Assembly (NCBI RefSeq): GCF_900167155.1
Contig: NZ_FUXU01000027.1
Span: 1 to 53,009 of the forward strand
Reading direction: 5' to 3'
DNA: 53,009 bases
Source of the DNA: Enterovibrio nigricans DSM 22720
GTDB taxonomy: Bacteria; Pseudomonadota; Gammaproteobacteria; Enterobacterales; Vibrionaceae
The notes under the pieces are model-generated. The model was not told where the DNA came from, made no database searches, and saw only the letters and a list, made by a program, of their open reading frames with translations. Position 1 is the stretch's first letter. Each line of letters starts with the position of its first letter. Below are positions 36,349-45,694 of the stretch, one piece after another. The position numbers and the translations under genes were made by a program.

Positions 36349-37661
36349 CCGTATTTTTTCTCCGCCGTCTTTTCAGGAACGGGCTTTAGTAAGCTCATTA
36401 GCGTTGACACTTTGCGATCTAATTCTTTCCATTCGCATGCTGGCTGAGAACCGGGAACAATGCCCGCGCCTGCGAACAAATGCAGTACATTATCCATCAC
36501 GAGTGCACTTCGAATTGCTACACAAAATTCGCTTTTTTTTGCGCTGAGGTAACCGACTGAACCACTGTACCAACCTCGAACAAACGGTTCATTATCAACG
36601 ATAAAATCTACAGCTTGTTGTCTCGGTAAACCCGCTATCGCGGCGGTCGGCTGCAATATTTCCAGTAACGTCGAACTCGGGACATCAGCGTGCAGCACAC
36701 CAGATATGTCACGTTTTAAGTGCTGAACTTTACGCAACCGCACAAGGTGTGCCGCTTCTTCCACCTCTAGGTTCTCGGTACACACTTGCATCCGCGAGGT
36801 AATGTCATCGACCACCAAACGGTTTTCATACACATTTTTCTGATCGTTTAGCAGCCATTGTGCGAGTTCATCATCATGCTGCGTGTCCTTGCCACGTCCG
36901 ATTGTGCCCGCTAATGCTTCCGTTTTCACTTCACAATCATGACGTTCAAACAAACGCTCAGGGGTGGACCCCACGAAGCAATGCTTTTCATCCAGCGCCA
37001 GTAAAAAATGGAAATTGGACACATTTTGATCACGGCTGGCTTTCATCAGCTGGGCAGCCGATAAGGGGCGATCAAGGGTCAGGGATGTTTTTCTGGCCAA
37101 TACCACTTTTTGGAGTTCAGTCGCTTCAATGGTTGTTAGCGCGCGGTCAAGCATGGTTGACCATTCAGGGAATGCTGGGGAATGTTCAGACGATAGAATG
37201 TTGCACTCAGGCTCCGAAAGACGCTGTGGGATATGCGTCACTTTCGATAACGCAGCCTGCGCTCTCAACGGCTCTTCATTTATATTGATCGCGACAGACC
37301 AATCGTTACCTTTCCGCGATATTTCTATGCATGGCAGGAAAAAAAACGATTGTAAGCAGCGATGATTTCGTTCCGTTCTCCCGTCAAACGAACGGCCACC
37401 CCACACGCGCTGTCCCGGTGCCAAATAATTTTCTGCCACCTGTGGATCTGAAAACGTTTTAACCTGACCCATCGCAATAACTTCTTCGTTACCGTCACGC
37501 GTCTGCCAATAGAATTTGGGGAAAAGAGGTTGTGCATCCAACCAAGCAATGGGGTCGAGAGCTGAAGGCCATGTAAAGGGTAAAGACAGTCGCTTCTCAA
37601 TGGGTGCCGCTATTGATAGGGTTTCAATGAACCGAGCTATCGCTTGGCTTAAATCGGTCAA
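36345..37661 (-). CDS. menF: isochorismate synthase (menaquinone-specific)
   Basis: A 438-residue chorismate-binding enzyme, the first committed step of menaquinone synthesis. Motifs: KVVLARKTSL, FVGSTPERLF, TEALAGTIGRG, LQPTAAIAGLP and EPFVRGWYSGSVGYLS with the metal-binding acids. The frame is open up to an ATG at 37820, but the first 53 residues look unlike MenF. A TTG at 37661 (LTDLSQAIARF) has AGG 6 bases upstream and gives the family length (E. coli 431), so I place the start there with moderate confidence. It is the first gene of the operon menF-menD-menH-menB-menC-menE. Confidence 0.9.
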   Translation of the reverse strand: MTDLSQAIARFIETLSIAAPIEKRLSLPFTWPSALDPIAWLDAQPLFPKFYWQTRDGNEEVIAMGQVKTFSDPQVAENYLAPGQRVWGGRSFDGRTERNHRCLQSFFFLPCIEISRKGNDWSVAININEEPLRAQAALSKVTHIPQRLSEPECNILSSEHSPAFPEWSTMLDRALTTIEATELQKVVLARKTSLTLDRPLSAAQLMKASRDQNVSNFHFLLALDEKHCFVGSTPERLFERHDCEVKTEALAGTIGRGKDTQHDDELAQWLLNDQKNVYENRLVVDDITSRMQVCTENLEVEEAAHLVRLRKVQHLKRDISGVLHADVPSSTLLEILQPTAAIAGLPRQQAVDFIVDNEPFVRGWYSGSVGYLSAKKSEFCVAIRSALVMDNVLHLFAGAGIVPGSQPACEWKELDRKVSTLMSLLKPVPEKTAEKKYG

Positions 37662-38047
37662 ATAACCTCGCTTAAAACTTACAACCAGTTTGCAAAACTC
37701 CCGACTCCTTGGAGATATGCCTGCTTCGCTAAGCCCTGCGACAGCAACTGAAGTTACACACAGAGAATAAGACTGAACAAGCCGAACGAAACACAACCAC
37801 TTTGATGGAATTTGCATCAATAGACATTGATTTGCGACAAGCTCAATAATATTTCCTGTTGGAAACGCATTCTACAACCTTATTGATTCTGATGAAAATC
37901 GAATGATCTAGCATAATATTCCAGCCAAACAGGATTAAATCACTAACTTTCTGCTTTTTGGCTTATTTTTATTATTAGATACTTATAAATGCCGTTTCGT
38001 TAGTGTAATTTACTGCAAATATCAAAAATTCAAGTTCGGGAACCAAG

Positions 38048-39262
38048 ATGCAAGAAATCGGGATGTCGTCAAAGCTGGATAACGTCTGTTACGACATTCG
38101 TGGTCCGGTTATGAAGCAGGCAAAGTGCCTTGAAGAAGAAGGCCATAAAATTCTAAAACTGAACATCGGCAACCCTGCTCCATTTGGTTTCGATGCACCA
38201 GATGAAATTCTGGTCGATGTGATCCGCAACCTTCCTACTTCTCAAGGATATTGCGATTCCAAAGGCATTTATTCTGCGCGTAAAGCGGTCGTTCAACACT
38301 ACCAAAAACGCGGCATGCTGGACTTGGATGTCGAAGACGTTTATCTGGGTAATGGTGTATCTGAGCTGATTGTGATGTCAATGCAAGCTCTGTTGAACAG
38401 TGGTGATGAACTACTAGTGCCATCACCAGATTATCCGTTGTGGACTGCTGCAGTGTCTCTGTCAGGCGGTAATCCTGTTCACTACATGTGTGATGAAGAG
38501 TCTGATTGGTACCCAGACTTAAACGACATTAAAGCGAAGATCACGTCAAAGACCAAAGGGATTGTTCTGATTAACCCAAACAACCCAACAGGTGCAGTAT
38601 ATAGCCGAGACTTCCTGCTTGAGATCGTTGAAATTGCGCGTCAGAACAACCTCATCATCTTTGCGGACGAGATTTACGACAAAATTCTGTATGACGGCGC
38701 GCAACATCACTCAATCGCACCGCTTGCACCAGACGTTTTTTGTGTCACGTTCAGCGGGCTGTCAAAGTCGTACCGCGTATGCGGTTTCCGTTCAGGCTGG
38801 ATGATCCTGTCAGGTCCAAAGCAAATAGCTACGGGCTACATTGCCGGACTGGAAATGTTGGCCTCTATGCGTTTGTGTGCAAACGTGCCAATGCAGCATG
38901 CAATACAGACAGCATTAGGTGGTTACCAAAGTATCAATGAGTTGATCCTGCCTGGTGGCCGCTTACTGGAGCAGCGCGACAAGGCATGGGAACTGCTGAA
39001 TCAGATTCCAGGTGTTAGTTGTGTGAAACCGAAAGGCGCACTGTACTTGTTCCCGAAAATTGACATCAAAAAATACAGCATTCATGACGATGAGAAAATG
39101 ATGCTGGACTTCCTGATGCAAGAGAAGGTTCTGATGGTTCATGGTACAGGCTTCAACTGGCACAAACCTGATCACTTCCGCATCGTAACGCTACCGCGCG
39201 TGGACGATCTTGAAACCGCAATTGGTCGATTTGAACGCTTCCTGACAACGTATCGTCAGTAA
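38048..39262 (+). CDS. alaA: alanine transaminase AlaA
   Basis: A 404-residue class I/II PLP aminotransferase, transferring the amino group of glutamate to pyruvate. The PLP Lys lies in FSGLSKSYRVCGFRSGW; the cofactor/substrate residues include LNIGNPAPFGFDAPDE, GNGVSELIVM, INPNNPTGAVYS and FADEIYDKILYD, and HFRIVTLPRV near the end carries the carboxylate-binding Arg. It is nearly collinear with E. coli YfbQ/AlaA. Transcribed divergently from menF with its own terminator. In E. coli it lies beside yfbR, which here is about 2.7 kb away. Confidence 0.94.
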   Translation: MQEIGMSSKLDNVCYDIRGPVMKQAKCLEEEGHKILKLNIGNPAPFGFDAPDEILVDVIRNLPTSQGYCDSKGIYSARKAVVQHYQKRGMLDLDVEDVYLGNGVSELIVMSMQALLNSGDELLVPSPDYPLWTAAVSLSGGNPVHYMCDEESDWYPDLNDIKAKITSKTKGIVLINPNNPTGAVYSRDFLLEIVEIARQNNLIIFADEIYDKILYDGAQHHSIAPLAPDVFCVTFSGLSKSYRVCGFRSGWMILSGPKQIATGYIAGLEMLASMRLCANVPMQHAIQTALGGYQSINELILPGGRLLEQRDKAWELLNQIPGVSCVKPKGALYLFPKIDIKKYSIHDDEKMMLDFLMQEKVLMVHGTGFNWHKPDHFRIVTLPRVDDLETAIGRFERFLTTYRQ

Positions 39263-39283
39263 CTGTTTCGATTATAAAAACAG

Positions 39284-39314
39284 AAAAAAGCTTGGCTCAG
39301 CCAAGCTTTTTTTG
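39284..39314 (+). terminator. bidirectional terminator of alaA and rrtA
   Basis: AAAAAAGCTTGGCT and a matching CCAAGCTTTTTT form a stem of at least 10 bp around CAG. The A run and T run allow both directions; the 3' end of rrtA lies inside it. Confidence 0.88.
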
Positions 39315-39899
39315 TTTTGCCTCAAGAGCATCACCCGACGGTTTCCACAGCAACGCAAACATAAGCCCCACAATTGCACCCGCCCAATGCGCCTGATAGG
39401 CGACCCCTGCTTCTATAATCTGCGCGGTCAATGCATCTCCACCGTTGTAAGCTTCGTAGCTCATCTTGCCGAAGACACCCACCAGCAATGGCCAACCTAG
39501 CGGCACTTTATTTTGGATATCTCTGACAACACCCCAAACAAACAATCCGTGTAATACGCCGGAAAGACCAGCATACCAATCATACGGGCTGATGAACATG
39601 ACCAGTCCGATAACCAGCATCATGCACCACACGATGATGACCATTGAACGCACTTGATAATACTGACGGTGCAAAAACGTAATAATTACCAATGCCGATA
39701 GGTTCATCGCGATATGGGCAAGATTGGTGTGAGTGATATTTCCTGTTACGATGCGCCACCATTGCCCAGCTAAGATCTCTGTACGTTCCCAAACAAGAAA
39801 TTGGTGAACCACAGGAATTTGTGCAATAAGGGTGACAATCACAATCAAACAGAGAATGCGAATAACCGACAAGCGCGTCTCCAAACATCGTATTTTCAT
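39297..39899 (-). CDS. rrtA: rhombosortase (rhomboid-family intramembrane protease)
   Basis: A 200-residue membrane protein with about six helices. The rhomboid dyad is Ser113 in GLSGVLHG and His171 in AHWAGA. The short HTNLAHIAMNLSAL segment (57-70) with an Asn at 66 is the usual rhomboid oxyanion helix. The compact 200-residue size, without N-terminal extension, fits rhombosortase (RrtA), which cleaves proteins with GlyGly-CTERM tails before type II secretion in Vibrio. None of the secreted proteins in this window has that tail. It diverges from tapT. Confidence 0.85.
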   Translation of the reverse strand: MKIRCLETRLSVIRILCLIVIVTLIAQIPVVHQFLVWERTEILAGQWWRIVTGNITHTNLAHIAMNLSALVIITFLHRQYYQVRSMVIIVWCMMLVIGLVMFISPYDWYAGLSGVLHGLFVWGVVRDIQNKVPLGWPLLVGVFGKMSYEAYNGGDALTAQIIEAGVAYQAHWAGAIVGLMFALLWKPSGDALEAKQKKLG

Positions 39900-39921
39900 T
39901 TAGTTATAGCGTACAGTGGGA

Positions 39922-40545
39922 ATGAATAAGAAAGCCAGCCGATATTGCGAACAATGCGGAAAAGCCAAGAAAGCCTGTATCTGTCATCTCATCACGCGAA
40001 TTGATAGTGATATCCCTGTTGTGGTGCTTCAACACTCATCAGAGGTCAATCAACCGATTGGCACTGCCCGTATTTTGTCTCTGTCTTTGCCTAACTGCAC
40101 GCTGATCGTCGGTGAGGACTTTTCCAGCAACGAACAGCTGAACTCGCTTCTTAGCAAAGGGGACACAGAGTACGCGCTGCTTTATCCAGCCGAAACCGCT
40201 ACCCCCATCAACCAATGGACGCCCAAAGAAACAAAACAACAAGGCATCATCCTCCTTGATGGCACCTGGCGAAAAGCGTTCAAAATGTATCAGCTTTCCA
40301 ATAATTTGCAGGCACTCCCTTGCGTCATGCTCGATGAACGTGCAAATGGAAATTATCGCATTCGAAAATCCCCTAAAGAAGGCGGGCTGTCGACGGTTGA
40401 AGCAGGGTTTCACGCGTTGGCTAAACTGTCAGGTGACACAGAAAGATTCACCCCACTGATCGATGCTTTCAACGGCATGATTGAGTTCCAGATAAAACAG
40501 ATGCCACCCGGAGTATTCGAGCGGCACTATGGTAAGGAAAGCTGA
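39922..40545 (+). CDS. tapT: tRNA-uridine aminocarboxypropyltransferase (DTW family)
   Basis: A 207-residue enzyme of the DTW family that makes acp3U47 in tRNA from SAM. The signature is LLDGTWRKAFKMY (D-x-T-W). The N-terminal zinc-binding cysteines are in YCEQCGKAKKACICH. The GTG at 39916 would add two residues; I take the ATG at 39922. It lies head-to-head with rrtA in a very short gap, as in other Vibrio. The E. coli orthologue is YfiP/TapT. Confidence 0.88.
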   Translation: MNKKASRYCEQCGKAKKACICHLITRIDSDIPVVVLQHSSEVNQPIGTARILSLSLPNCTLIVGEDFSSNEQLNSLLSKGDTEYALLYPAETATPINQWTPKETKQQGIILLDGTWRKAFKMYQLSNNLQALPCVMLDERANGNYRIRKSPKEGGLSTVEAGFHALAKLSGDTERFTPLIDAFNGMIEFQIKQMPPGVFERHYGKES

Positions 40546-40571
40546 TGGCAAAAATGACTGGCTCGTTTTGC

Positions 40572-41927
40572 TTATCGAATCGGGTACCACGGCCCTTGGC
40601 TGGTTCCGGTAAACATCGTGGCATGCAGGCGTTGTGCATAACCGTCAGTCATCGCTGAAATGTAATCAGCAATCACGCGGCGGCCACTTTTTCCCTCTTC
40701 GAGGTCTTTACGCCACAAATCTCGGGTCGCGACAGGCAATAAGCGTTTCGGATCGGCGTCAAAGGCATCAAACAATTCCATCACCAACTGTTGCCCTTTG
40801 TACTCAATCACCTGTAGCTCAGGCTTTTGCACCACATACTCACTGACAAAGCGTTTTAAGATATCCAACACACGGTGCATGGTATCTGACAGCATGGCAT
40901 TCCATTGCAACAGTGGATCATCGAACCGGTTCACCCCATCTTGCACCGCAGGCTCTATCTGAATGGCCGTCAGCAGAGTATTCACTAACGCACCAATGGC
41001 ATCTTTACGCTCATAGTGTGGGCCAAACATTTGTTCGCTTAAGTGTCCAATATTCGTTTCGAGCCAAGGATCACCACATTCCGCAATCTGACTCGCTACT
41101 GCCTCCTGCCACTGATCACGATTCACTATCCCCATCACGATGGCATCCTCCAAGTCATGCACGCCATATGCGATGTCATCAGCAAGCTCCATGATAGAGC
41201 AATCTAAAGATTTGAACCCTGTCCGGCCATGCGAATAATCTGTCGGCTCGGTTTTTAATGACGAAAACAACGCCTTGTCATTGTCAGAGAGCGGTTCAAG
41301 TACCCAATCAAAACGGCTGATATCATCATCATAGAGCCCTTTAGCTGGGTGCCACTGTGACGCTTTCAAACGGCGGAAGTCACTAACCTCTTCCTCTGCA
41401 ATACATTTGTGCGTTTTAGTGAGCAATGCAGGATATTTCAACAAGCCCAGCAACGTGCGACGTGCCAAATTCATGCCGTCATGTTGCGTGTACGGCTCTA
41501 GAAGCGTGAGAATTCGAAATGTTTGGGCATTGCCTTCAAAACCGCCATCGTTTCGCATCATGTAATTCAACGCAATTTCGCCACCGTGACCATAAGGTGG
41601 GTGCCCGATATCGTGTGCTAAACACAGACTTTCCATCAAACTGGTCGATGGGAGTAACGACCGGAACTCCGGTTGCTTCTCTTTAAGCTGGGCAAGAATA
41701 CCCGTGCCTATCTGGGAAACCTCTAAAGAGTGCGTCAGGCGAGTTCGGTAAAACTCACTGTGTTCAGCGCCTAGCACCTGCGTTTTGGCTTGAAGGCGAC
41801 GAAAAGCAGCAGAATGCAGGATACGAGCCCTGTCGCGCTGAAATACGGAGCGTTTATCGTTTCGACGTTGTTTGTGCTCATCAGCAAGGCGGGCTTCCCA
41901 CGCGATATTCACGGAAAAATCACTCAT
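40572..41927 (-). CDS. dGTPase-like deoxynucleoside triphosphohydrolase
   Basis: A 451-residue HD-domain enzyme of the Dgt family, splitting dNTPs into nucleoside and triphosphate. Metal residues are H66 ([10 protein letters not shown]), the HD pair at 105-106 ([17 protein letters not shown]) and the late Asp in [16 protein letters not shown]. The ATG at 41927 ([10 protein letters not shown]) overlaps the yfbR stop by 8 bases; an upstream in-frame ATG adds 4 residues. Vibrio members of this family have been described as anti-phage dGTPases. It forms a coupled pair with the nucleotidase gene yfbR. Confidence 0.9.
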   Translation of the reverse strand: MSDFSVNIAWEARLADEHKQRRNDKRSVFQRDRARILHSAAFRRLQAKTQVLGAEHSEFYRTRLTHSLEVSQIGTGILAQLKEKQPEFRSLLPSTSLMESLCLAHDIGHPPYGHGGEIALNYMMRNDGGFEGNAQTFRILTLLEPYTQHDGMNLARRTLLGLLKYPALLTKTHKCIAEEEVSDFRRLKASQWHPAKGLYDDDISRFDWVLEPLSDNDKALFSSLKTEPTDYSHGRTGFKSLDCSIMELADDIAYGVHDLEDAIVMGIVNRDQWQEAVASQIAECGDPWLETNIGHLSEQMFGPHYERKDAIGALVNTLLTAIQIEPAVQDGVNRFDDPLLQWNAMLSDTMHRVLDILKRFVSEYVVQKPELQVIEYKGQQLVMELFDAFDADPKRLLPVATRDLWRKDLEEGKSGRRVIADYISAMTDGYAQRLHATMFTGTSQGPWYPIR

Positions 41928-42516
41928 CGCTGATTTCATCCAATGTCAGGCTAAAGCTTTTCGCGAACGTTTCCATAAAATAGGTTGTCGCGTCACTCGC
42001 TCTCTCTTCCATCGTCGTTACCAAACGGCGCTTGGCCTTCGCAAATTCGTGGTTACCCGCAGACAGTTCCTCTAAGCATTTTAAGTATGCGCAAATCGCA
42101 TCCGCTTGTTTAACCAACTGGTAGTCGTCAGGGTCAATCGAATCACTATCGATCAGCGGCCGATAATCATCACGAAACTCCTCTGGTAACATGGACACCA
42201 GTTTGTCTTCCGCGATTTGCTCAATTTTCTTGTACTCATCAGCAATGGCAGGATTAAAATATTTAATGGGGGTTGGAAGATCGCCAGTCAATACTTCGCT
42301 GCAATCATGGAACATAGCAAGAAGCGCCACACGTTCCGGTGAGTATTTCCCACCAAATTTTTTGTTTTCAATCAAAGCCAGTGCATGCGCGACAAAAGCC
42401 ACCTGAAGGCTATGTTCGGAGATATTTTCATTCGAGACATTGCGCATCAACGGCCAGCGATAGATAAGTTTCATTCTGGCTAAATAGGCAAAAAAATGGC
42501 TGGGTTTGTTACTCAT
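41920..42516 (-). CDS. yfbR: 5'-deoxynucleotidase YfbR
   Basis: A 198-residue HD-domain enzyme removing phosphate from deoxynucleoside 5'-monophosphates. The metal ligands H35 ([11 protein letters not shown]), H70-D71 and E74 ([17 protein letters not shown]) and the later Asp in [16 protein letters not shown] follow E. coli YfbR with an offset of two. Length (E. coli 199) matches. Its stop overlaps the start of the dGTPase-like gene (ATGAGTGA), so both are made together. Confidence 0.93.
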   Translation of the reverse strand: MSNKPSHFFAYLARMKLIYRWPLMRNVSNENISEHSLQVAFVAHALALIENKKFGGKYSPERVALLAMFHDCSEVLTGDLPTPIKYFNPAIADEYKKIEQIAEDKLVSMLPEEFRDDYRPLIDSDSIDPDDYQLVKQADAICAYLKCLEELSAGNHEFAKAKRRLVTTMEERASDATTYFMETFAKSFSLTLDEISDE

Positions 42517-42702
42517 AACGTCCTTGGCACTCAGGTAACGGTTGGTCTTCTACCATTCTGTTGCCGATACGCCGAATTCTCAAGCTTGCACTTCTATTTT
42601 TGCCTCATTCCGTGCGAAGTATGCAGCGATGAGATAAACGTAGAGATAGGGAGAGCGTGCTCCCCAGCACACAGCTTCATCATTGCGATCGCTCAGTAAG
42701 GA

Positions 42703-42981
42703 TTAAAGCGTTATACGATCGCGGTTTTTCTCTACGATTGCCGAACCAATTCCTTTTACATCAGACAGAGAGTCGGCACTTTCAAATGCGCCATTTTCAG
42801 TACGGTAGTCGACGATGGCTTGCGCTTTACTTTTCCCCACACCATCCAGATACTTATCCAGCTCTTCGGCGTCAGCCGTGTTGATATTTACCGCTGTCTG
42901 ATGATCTGCGGCAGACGCGAAATTGATAGGCGAAAAGGCGAGTACGACAGCGACAAATGCTGCAGAAAGAAATGCTTTCAT
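42703..42981 (-). CDS. ComEA-like helix-hairpin-helix exported protein
   Basis: A 92-residue protein with a signal peptide (1-24, cleavage after ASA) and a single double-HhH domain: VNINTADAEELDKYLDGVGKSKAQAIVDYR ... SLSDVKGIGSAIVEKN. This is the ComEA/YbaV type that binds DNA in the periplasm; in competent Vibrio ComEA pulls in transforming DNA. The ATG at 42981 has AAGGAA upstream, and the frame beyond it is not conserved. In E. coli the relative ybaV lies next to ppiD, as here, so this is probably the YbaV-type orthologue. Confidence 0.85.
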   Translation of the reverse strand: MKAFLSAAFVAVVLAFSPINFASAADHQTAVNINTADAEELDKYLDGVGKSKAQAIVDYRTENGAFESADSLSDVKGIGSAIVEKNRDRITL

Positions 42982-43086
42982 GGTTAACGTTCCTTGTTGA
43001 GTTATACATCCGAAGGTTCTGTCAAAGGCAGGGCCTGACAAGTACTAGCGTAATGAGCAAAGAGAGGAAAACCATTTGAGAGGGCA

Positions 43087-43120
43087 AAAAAACGACGGGG
43101 CGCGAAATGCGCCCCGTCGG
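43087..43120 (-). terminator. terminator of ppiD
   Basis: ACGACGGGGCGC and GCGCCCCGTCGGT form a stem of about 11 bp; the minus strand runs into seven T. It separates ppiD from the ComEA-like gene. Confidence 0.88.
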
Positions 43121-43168
43121 TGTGACTTATCAATTACAACTAAGTGCGTTTTCTACTATGAGTAAGCC

Positions 43169-45058
43169 TTATTGCTCGACTTGCTCCAGTGAATAGGTCA
43201 CTTTGGTATCCGCTTTCAGTTGCTCAACCACTGACGCGAGTTCAGTGTTTGCCAACGTACGAGATACGCGATCAGCCAACTGGCTTTCCAAGCTGATTTC
43301 TGCCGCTTCTGGCTCGTTCACACTGTCCAGCGCAACCAGAACCACGTCACCGTTAACCGCTCGCGTGAAACCATACTCACTCTTACCGTCAGCAGGTGTC
43401 GCCATAGTGAATGCCAGTTCGGCCACTTCACGCTCAGGAGACCCACGATTAATTTCTGATTCTGTGCCGAACGTGTAGCCTGACGCATTCAAACCTGCGT
43501 CATTGCCTTCACTCAGCTCTTTCACCAAAGAATTCGCCAGTGTTTGCGCTGCGTTTTCACCTTCTTGACGTTTAAGCAATGCAGTCACCTGCGCTTCAAC
43601 ATCTTCGTAAGGCAGTACGATTTCCGGACGAGAATCGTCAATGCGCACAACCATCACATGCTCAGGTGCAATCTCGATGATGTTCGAATTTAGACCATCT
43701 TCCTGTACTTCAGGTTGCTGCAATGCTTGCAGCACAGTTGGGTTTGCCAACGCACCTTGCAGATCAGCCAGTGAAACAAAATCGGTCTTCTCAACGTTCG
43801 CGTTCACCGCAGCAGCAGCTTCATCCAGATTGTCTGGCATTTCGAATGCTTTCTCAGCAAGCTCATTAGACAGAGAGTAGAACTTGTCCGCAGCATGCTG
43901 TTGCTTAAGTGTCGCAAGAATCTCGTCTTTCACTTCTGCGAAAGGTTTTGCATCTGATGGTTTCACGTCATCCAACTTGATGATGTGGTAACCAAATTCA
44001 GATTGAACAACACCCGACACGTCACCTTTATTGGTTAACGCAAAAGCCGCATCTTCGAATGCAGGATCCATTACGCCTTTATCGAACCAATCCAGTTGAC
44101 CGCCCTGCTCTGCGCTAAAGGTGTCATCAGATTCTGTTTTCGCCAGTGCAGCGAAATCCGCACCTGCATTCAACTCAGCCAGTACTTTTTCAGCTTTCGC
44201 TTTCGCTGTAGCGTCATCACCTTGGATCATGATGTGGCTTACTTTGCGTTGCTCTGCCGTACCGTAAGTTGCTTTATTCGCTTCGTAGTAAGCTTTAGCT
44301 TCCTCTTCAGTGACATCGGCAAGATCAGCAATGCTGTTGCCCGTCAACTCAACATAAGAAATCTTGAATTGCTCTGGGCGAACAAACTGAGATGGATTCT
44401 GCTCGTAGTACGCTTTTTTCTGCTCATCGGTGATGTCAGCTTTGTCTGCGAACTCTGAAAGCGGCAACGTAACGGTGCGAACCATACGTGTTTGGCCTTC
44501 CAGCTGATAAATCGCTTGCAGTTCATTTTCCAGTGCAAATTCGCTGTTTGTCAGTGCACCAATCAACTGTGCACGAACCATATCTTGACGAACATATTCC
44601 GCAAATTGATCCGGTGATAGACCAGTACGACGCAGTGCAGCCAGGTATTGCTCGTTATTAAAAATACCGTTGCTTGCAAATGCAGGCATTGAACGGATTT
44701 CATTTTTCACCTGCACATCACTGACGCGAAGGCCCAGCTTGCTTGCTTGTTGATCAAGCAAAGCTTGGTTCACCATACGGTCAAGCACATTTTGGCGGAA
44801 TTGAGCCAGGTAGGTAGGGTCGCTCAACAGTGTTGAGAAGAAGTCCCCTGCCTGAGCTTGCATCTGTTGACGCTCGTTCTGGTAGGCCTGCTCAAACTGA
44901 TTGCGGCTAATTTCTTGATCACCCACTTTTGCTGCTGGTTCTGTAGTGCCGCTCGCTAAGTAGCCCCCCACCCCTGCAAATACAAAAGAAAAGATAATAA
45001 GGCTTAAGATGATCTTAACGGCGAGGCTGTTAACGCCTTCGCGTAGTCGCTCCATCAT
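43169..45058 (-). CDS. ppiD: peptidyl-prolyl isomerase / periplasmic chaperone PpiD
   Basis: A 629-residue inner-membrane-anchored chaperone that helps proteins leaving the Sec translocon. An N-terminal anchor helix (about 14-34) is followed by a SurA-like helical domain. A parvulin domain lies at about 265-360 (RKVSHIMIQ ... GGQLDWFDKGVMDPAFEDAAF ... SEFGYHIIKL), then an acidic C-terminal domain. The first two codons are both ATG; either may be used. It follows hupB as in most gamma-proteobacteria. Confidence 0.94.
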   Translation of the reverse strand: MMERLREGVNSLAVKIILSLIIFSFVFAGVGGYLASGTTEPAAKVGDQEISRNQFEQAYQNERQQMQAQAGDFFSTLLSDPTYLAQFRQNVLDRMVNQALLDQQASKLGLRVSDVQVKNEIRSMPAFASNGIFNNEQYLAALRRTGLSPDQFAEYVRQDMVRAQLIGALTNSEFALENELQAIYQLEGQTRMVRTVTLPLSEFADKADITDEQKKAYYEQNPSQFVRPEQFKISYVELTGNSIADLADVTEEEAKAYYEANKATYGTAEQRKVSHIMIQGDDATAKAKAEKVLAELNAGADFAALAKTESDDTFSAEQGGQLDWFDKGVMDPAFEDAAFALTNKGDVSGVVQSEFGYHIIKLDDVKPSDAKPFAEVKDEILATLKQQHAADKFYSLSNELAEKAFEMPDNLDEAAAAVNANVEKTDFVSLADLQGALANPTVLQALQQPEVQEDGLNSNIIEIAPEHVMVVRIDDSRPEIVLPYEDVEAQVTALLKRQEGENAAQTLANSLVKELSEGNDAGLNASGYTFGTESEINRGSPEREVAELAFTMATPADGKSEYGFTRAVNGDVVLVALDSVNEPEAAEISLESQLADRVSRTLANTELASVVEQLKADTKVTYSLEQVEQ

Positions 45059-45104
45059 AACGTGCCGTCTCTCCTGCTAATTCAAACGTTCGTTTTTTAA
45101 AACT

Positions 45105-45132
45105 AAAAAAGCGCATCCCGAGATGCGCCTTT
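45105..45132 (-). terminator. terminator of hupB
   Basis: GCGCATC and GATGCGC form a 7-bp stem (45111-45117 with 45122-45128 region); the minus strand runs into six T. It lies between hupB and ppiD. Confidence 0.8.
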
Positions 45133-45226
45133 ACACTCTGATTTGACCTGATTATACGCTGATGTCGCAGACATTACAGCCTTAAAACAGCCTCTTCGCG
45201 ACAAAGAGCAAAACGGCAAGTTAGAT

Positions 45227-45499
45227 TTAGTTAACCGCGTCTTTCAGAGTTTTACCAGCTTTAAAGCCTGGGACTTTAGCTGCTGGGATTTTAATTTCAG
45301 CGCCAGTTTGTGGGTTACGGCCAGTACGTGCTGAACGCTCACGAACAGAGAAAGTGCCAAAACCTACAAGAGCCACTTGGTCACCGTCTTTCAGGCTGTC
45401 TGAAACCGCTTCAATCAGAGCATCCAGCGCGCGACCAGCAGACGCTTTAGACAGATCAGCATTTTGTGCAATTTTATCAATTAACTGCGACTTGTTCAC
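45227..45499 (-). CDS. hupB: nucleoid protein HU-beta
   Basis: A 90-residue DNA-bending protein. It is collinear with E. coli Hup[20 protein letters not shown], then [21 protein letters not shown] forming the DNA-gripping arms, and ending [12 protein letters not shown]. It forms a homodimer or a heterodimer with HU-alpha. It lies directly downstream of lon with a terminator between, the usual lon-hupB-ppiD order. Confidence 0.97.
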   Translation of the reverse strand: MNKSQLIDKIAQNADLSKASAGRALDALIEAVSDSLKDGDQVALVGFGTFSVRERSARTGRNPQTGAEIKIPAAKVPGFKAGKTLKDAVN

Positions 45500-45645
45500 T
45501 TTATATCCCCTTTACAAACGAACCACAAATCCCATTTTTTGCGGCGGCGAACAACAAATGTCCACCTAAGTTATTAAACAAGACCTACAAACGCTGTAGC
45601 TGTTAATAATGAAGGGCTTGCAGCGTTTCCATTAACTTAGCCCTC

Positions 45646-45688
45646 AAAAAAAACGCTGACAAGCCTTTTACCGACTGTCAGCGTTTTA
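45646..45688 (-). terminator. terminator of lon
   Basis: AACGCTGACA and TGTCAGCGTT form a 10-bp stem around a 14-base loop; the minus strand runs into eight T. Confidence 0.87.
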
Positions 45689-45694
45689 CGTTGC

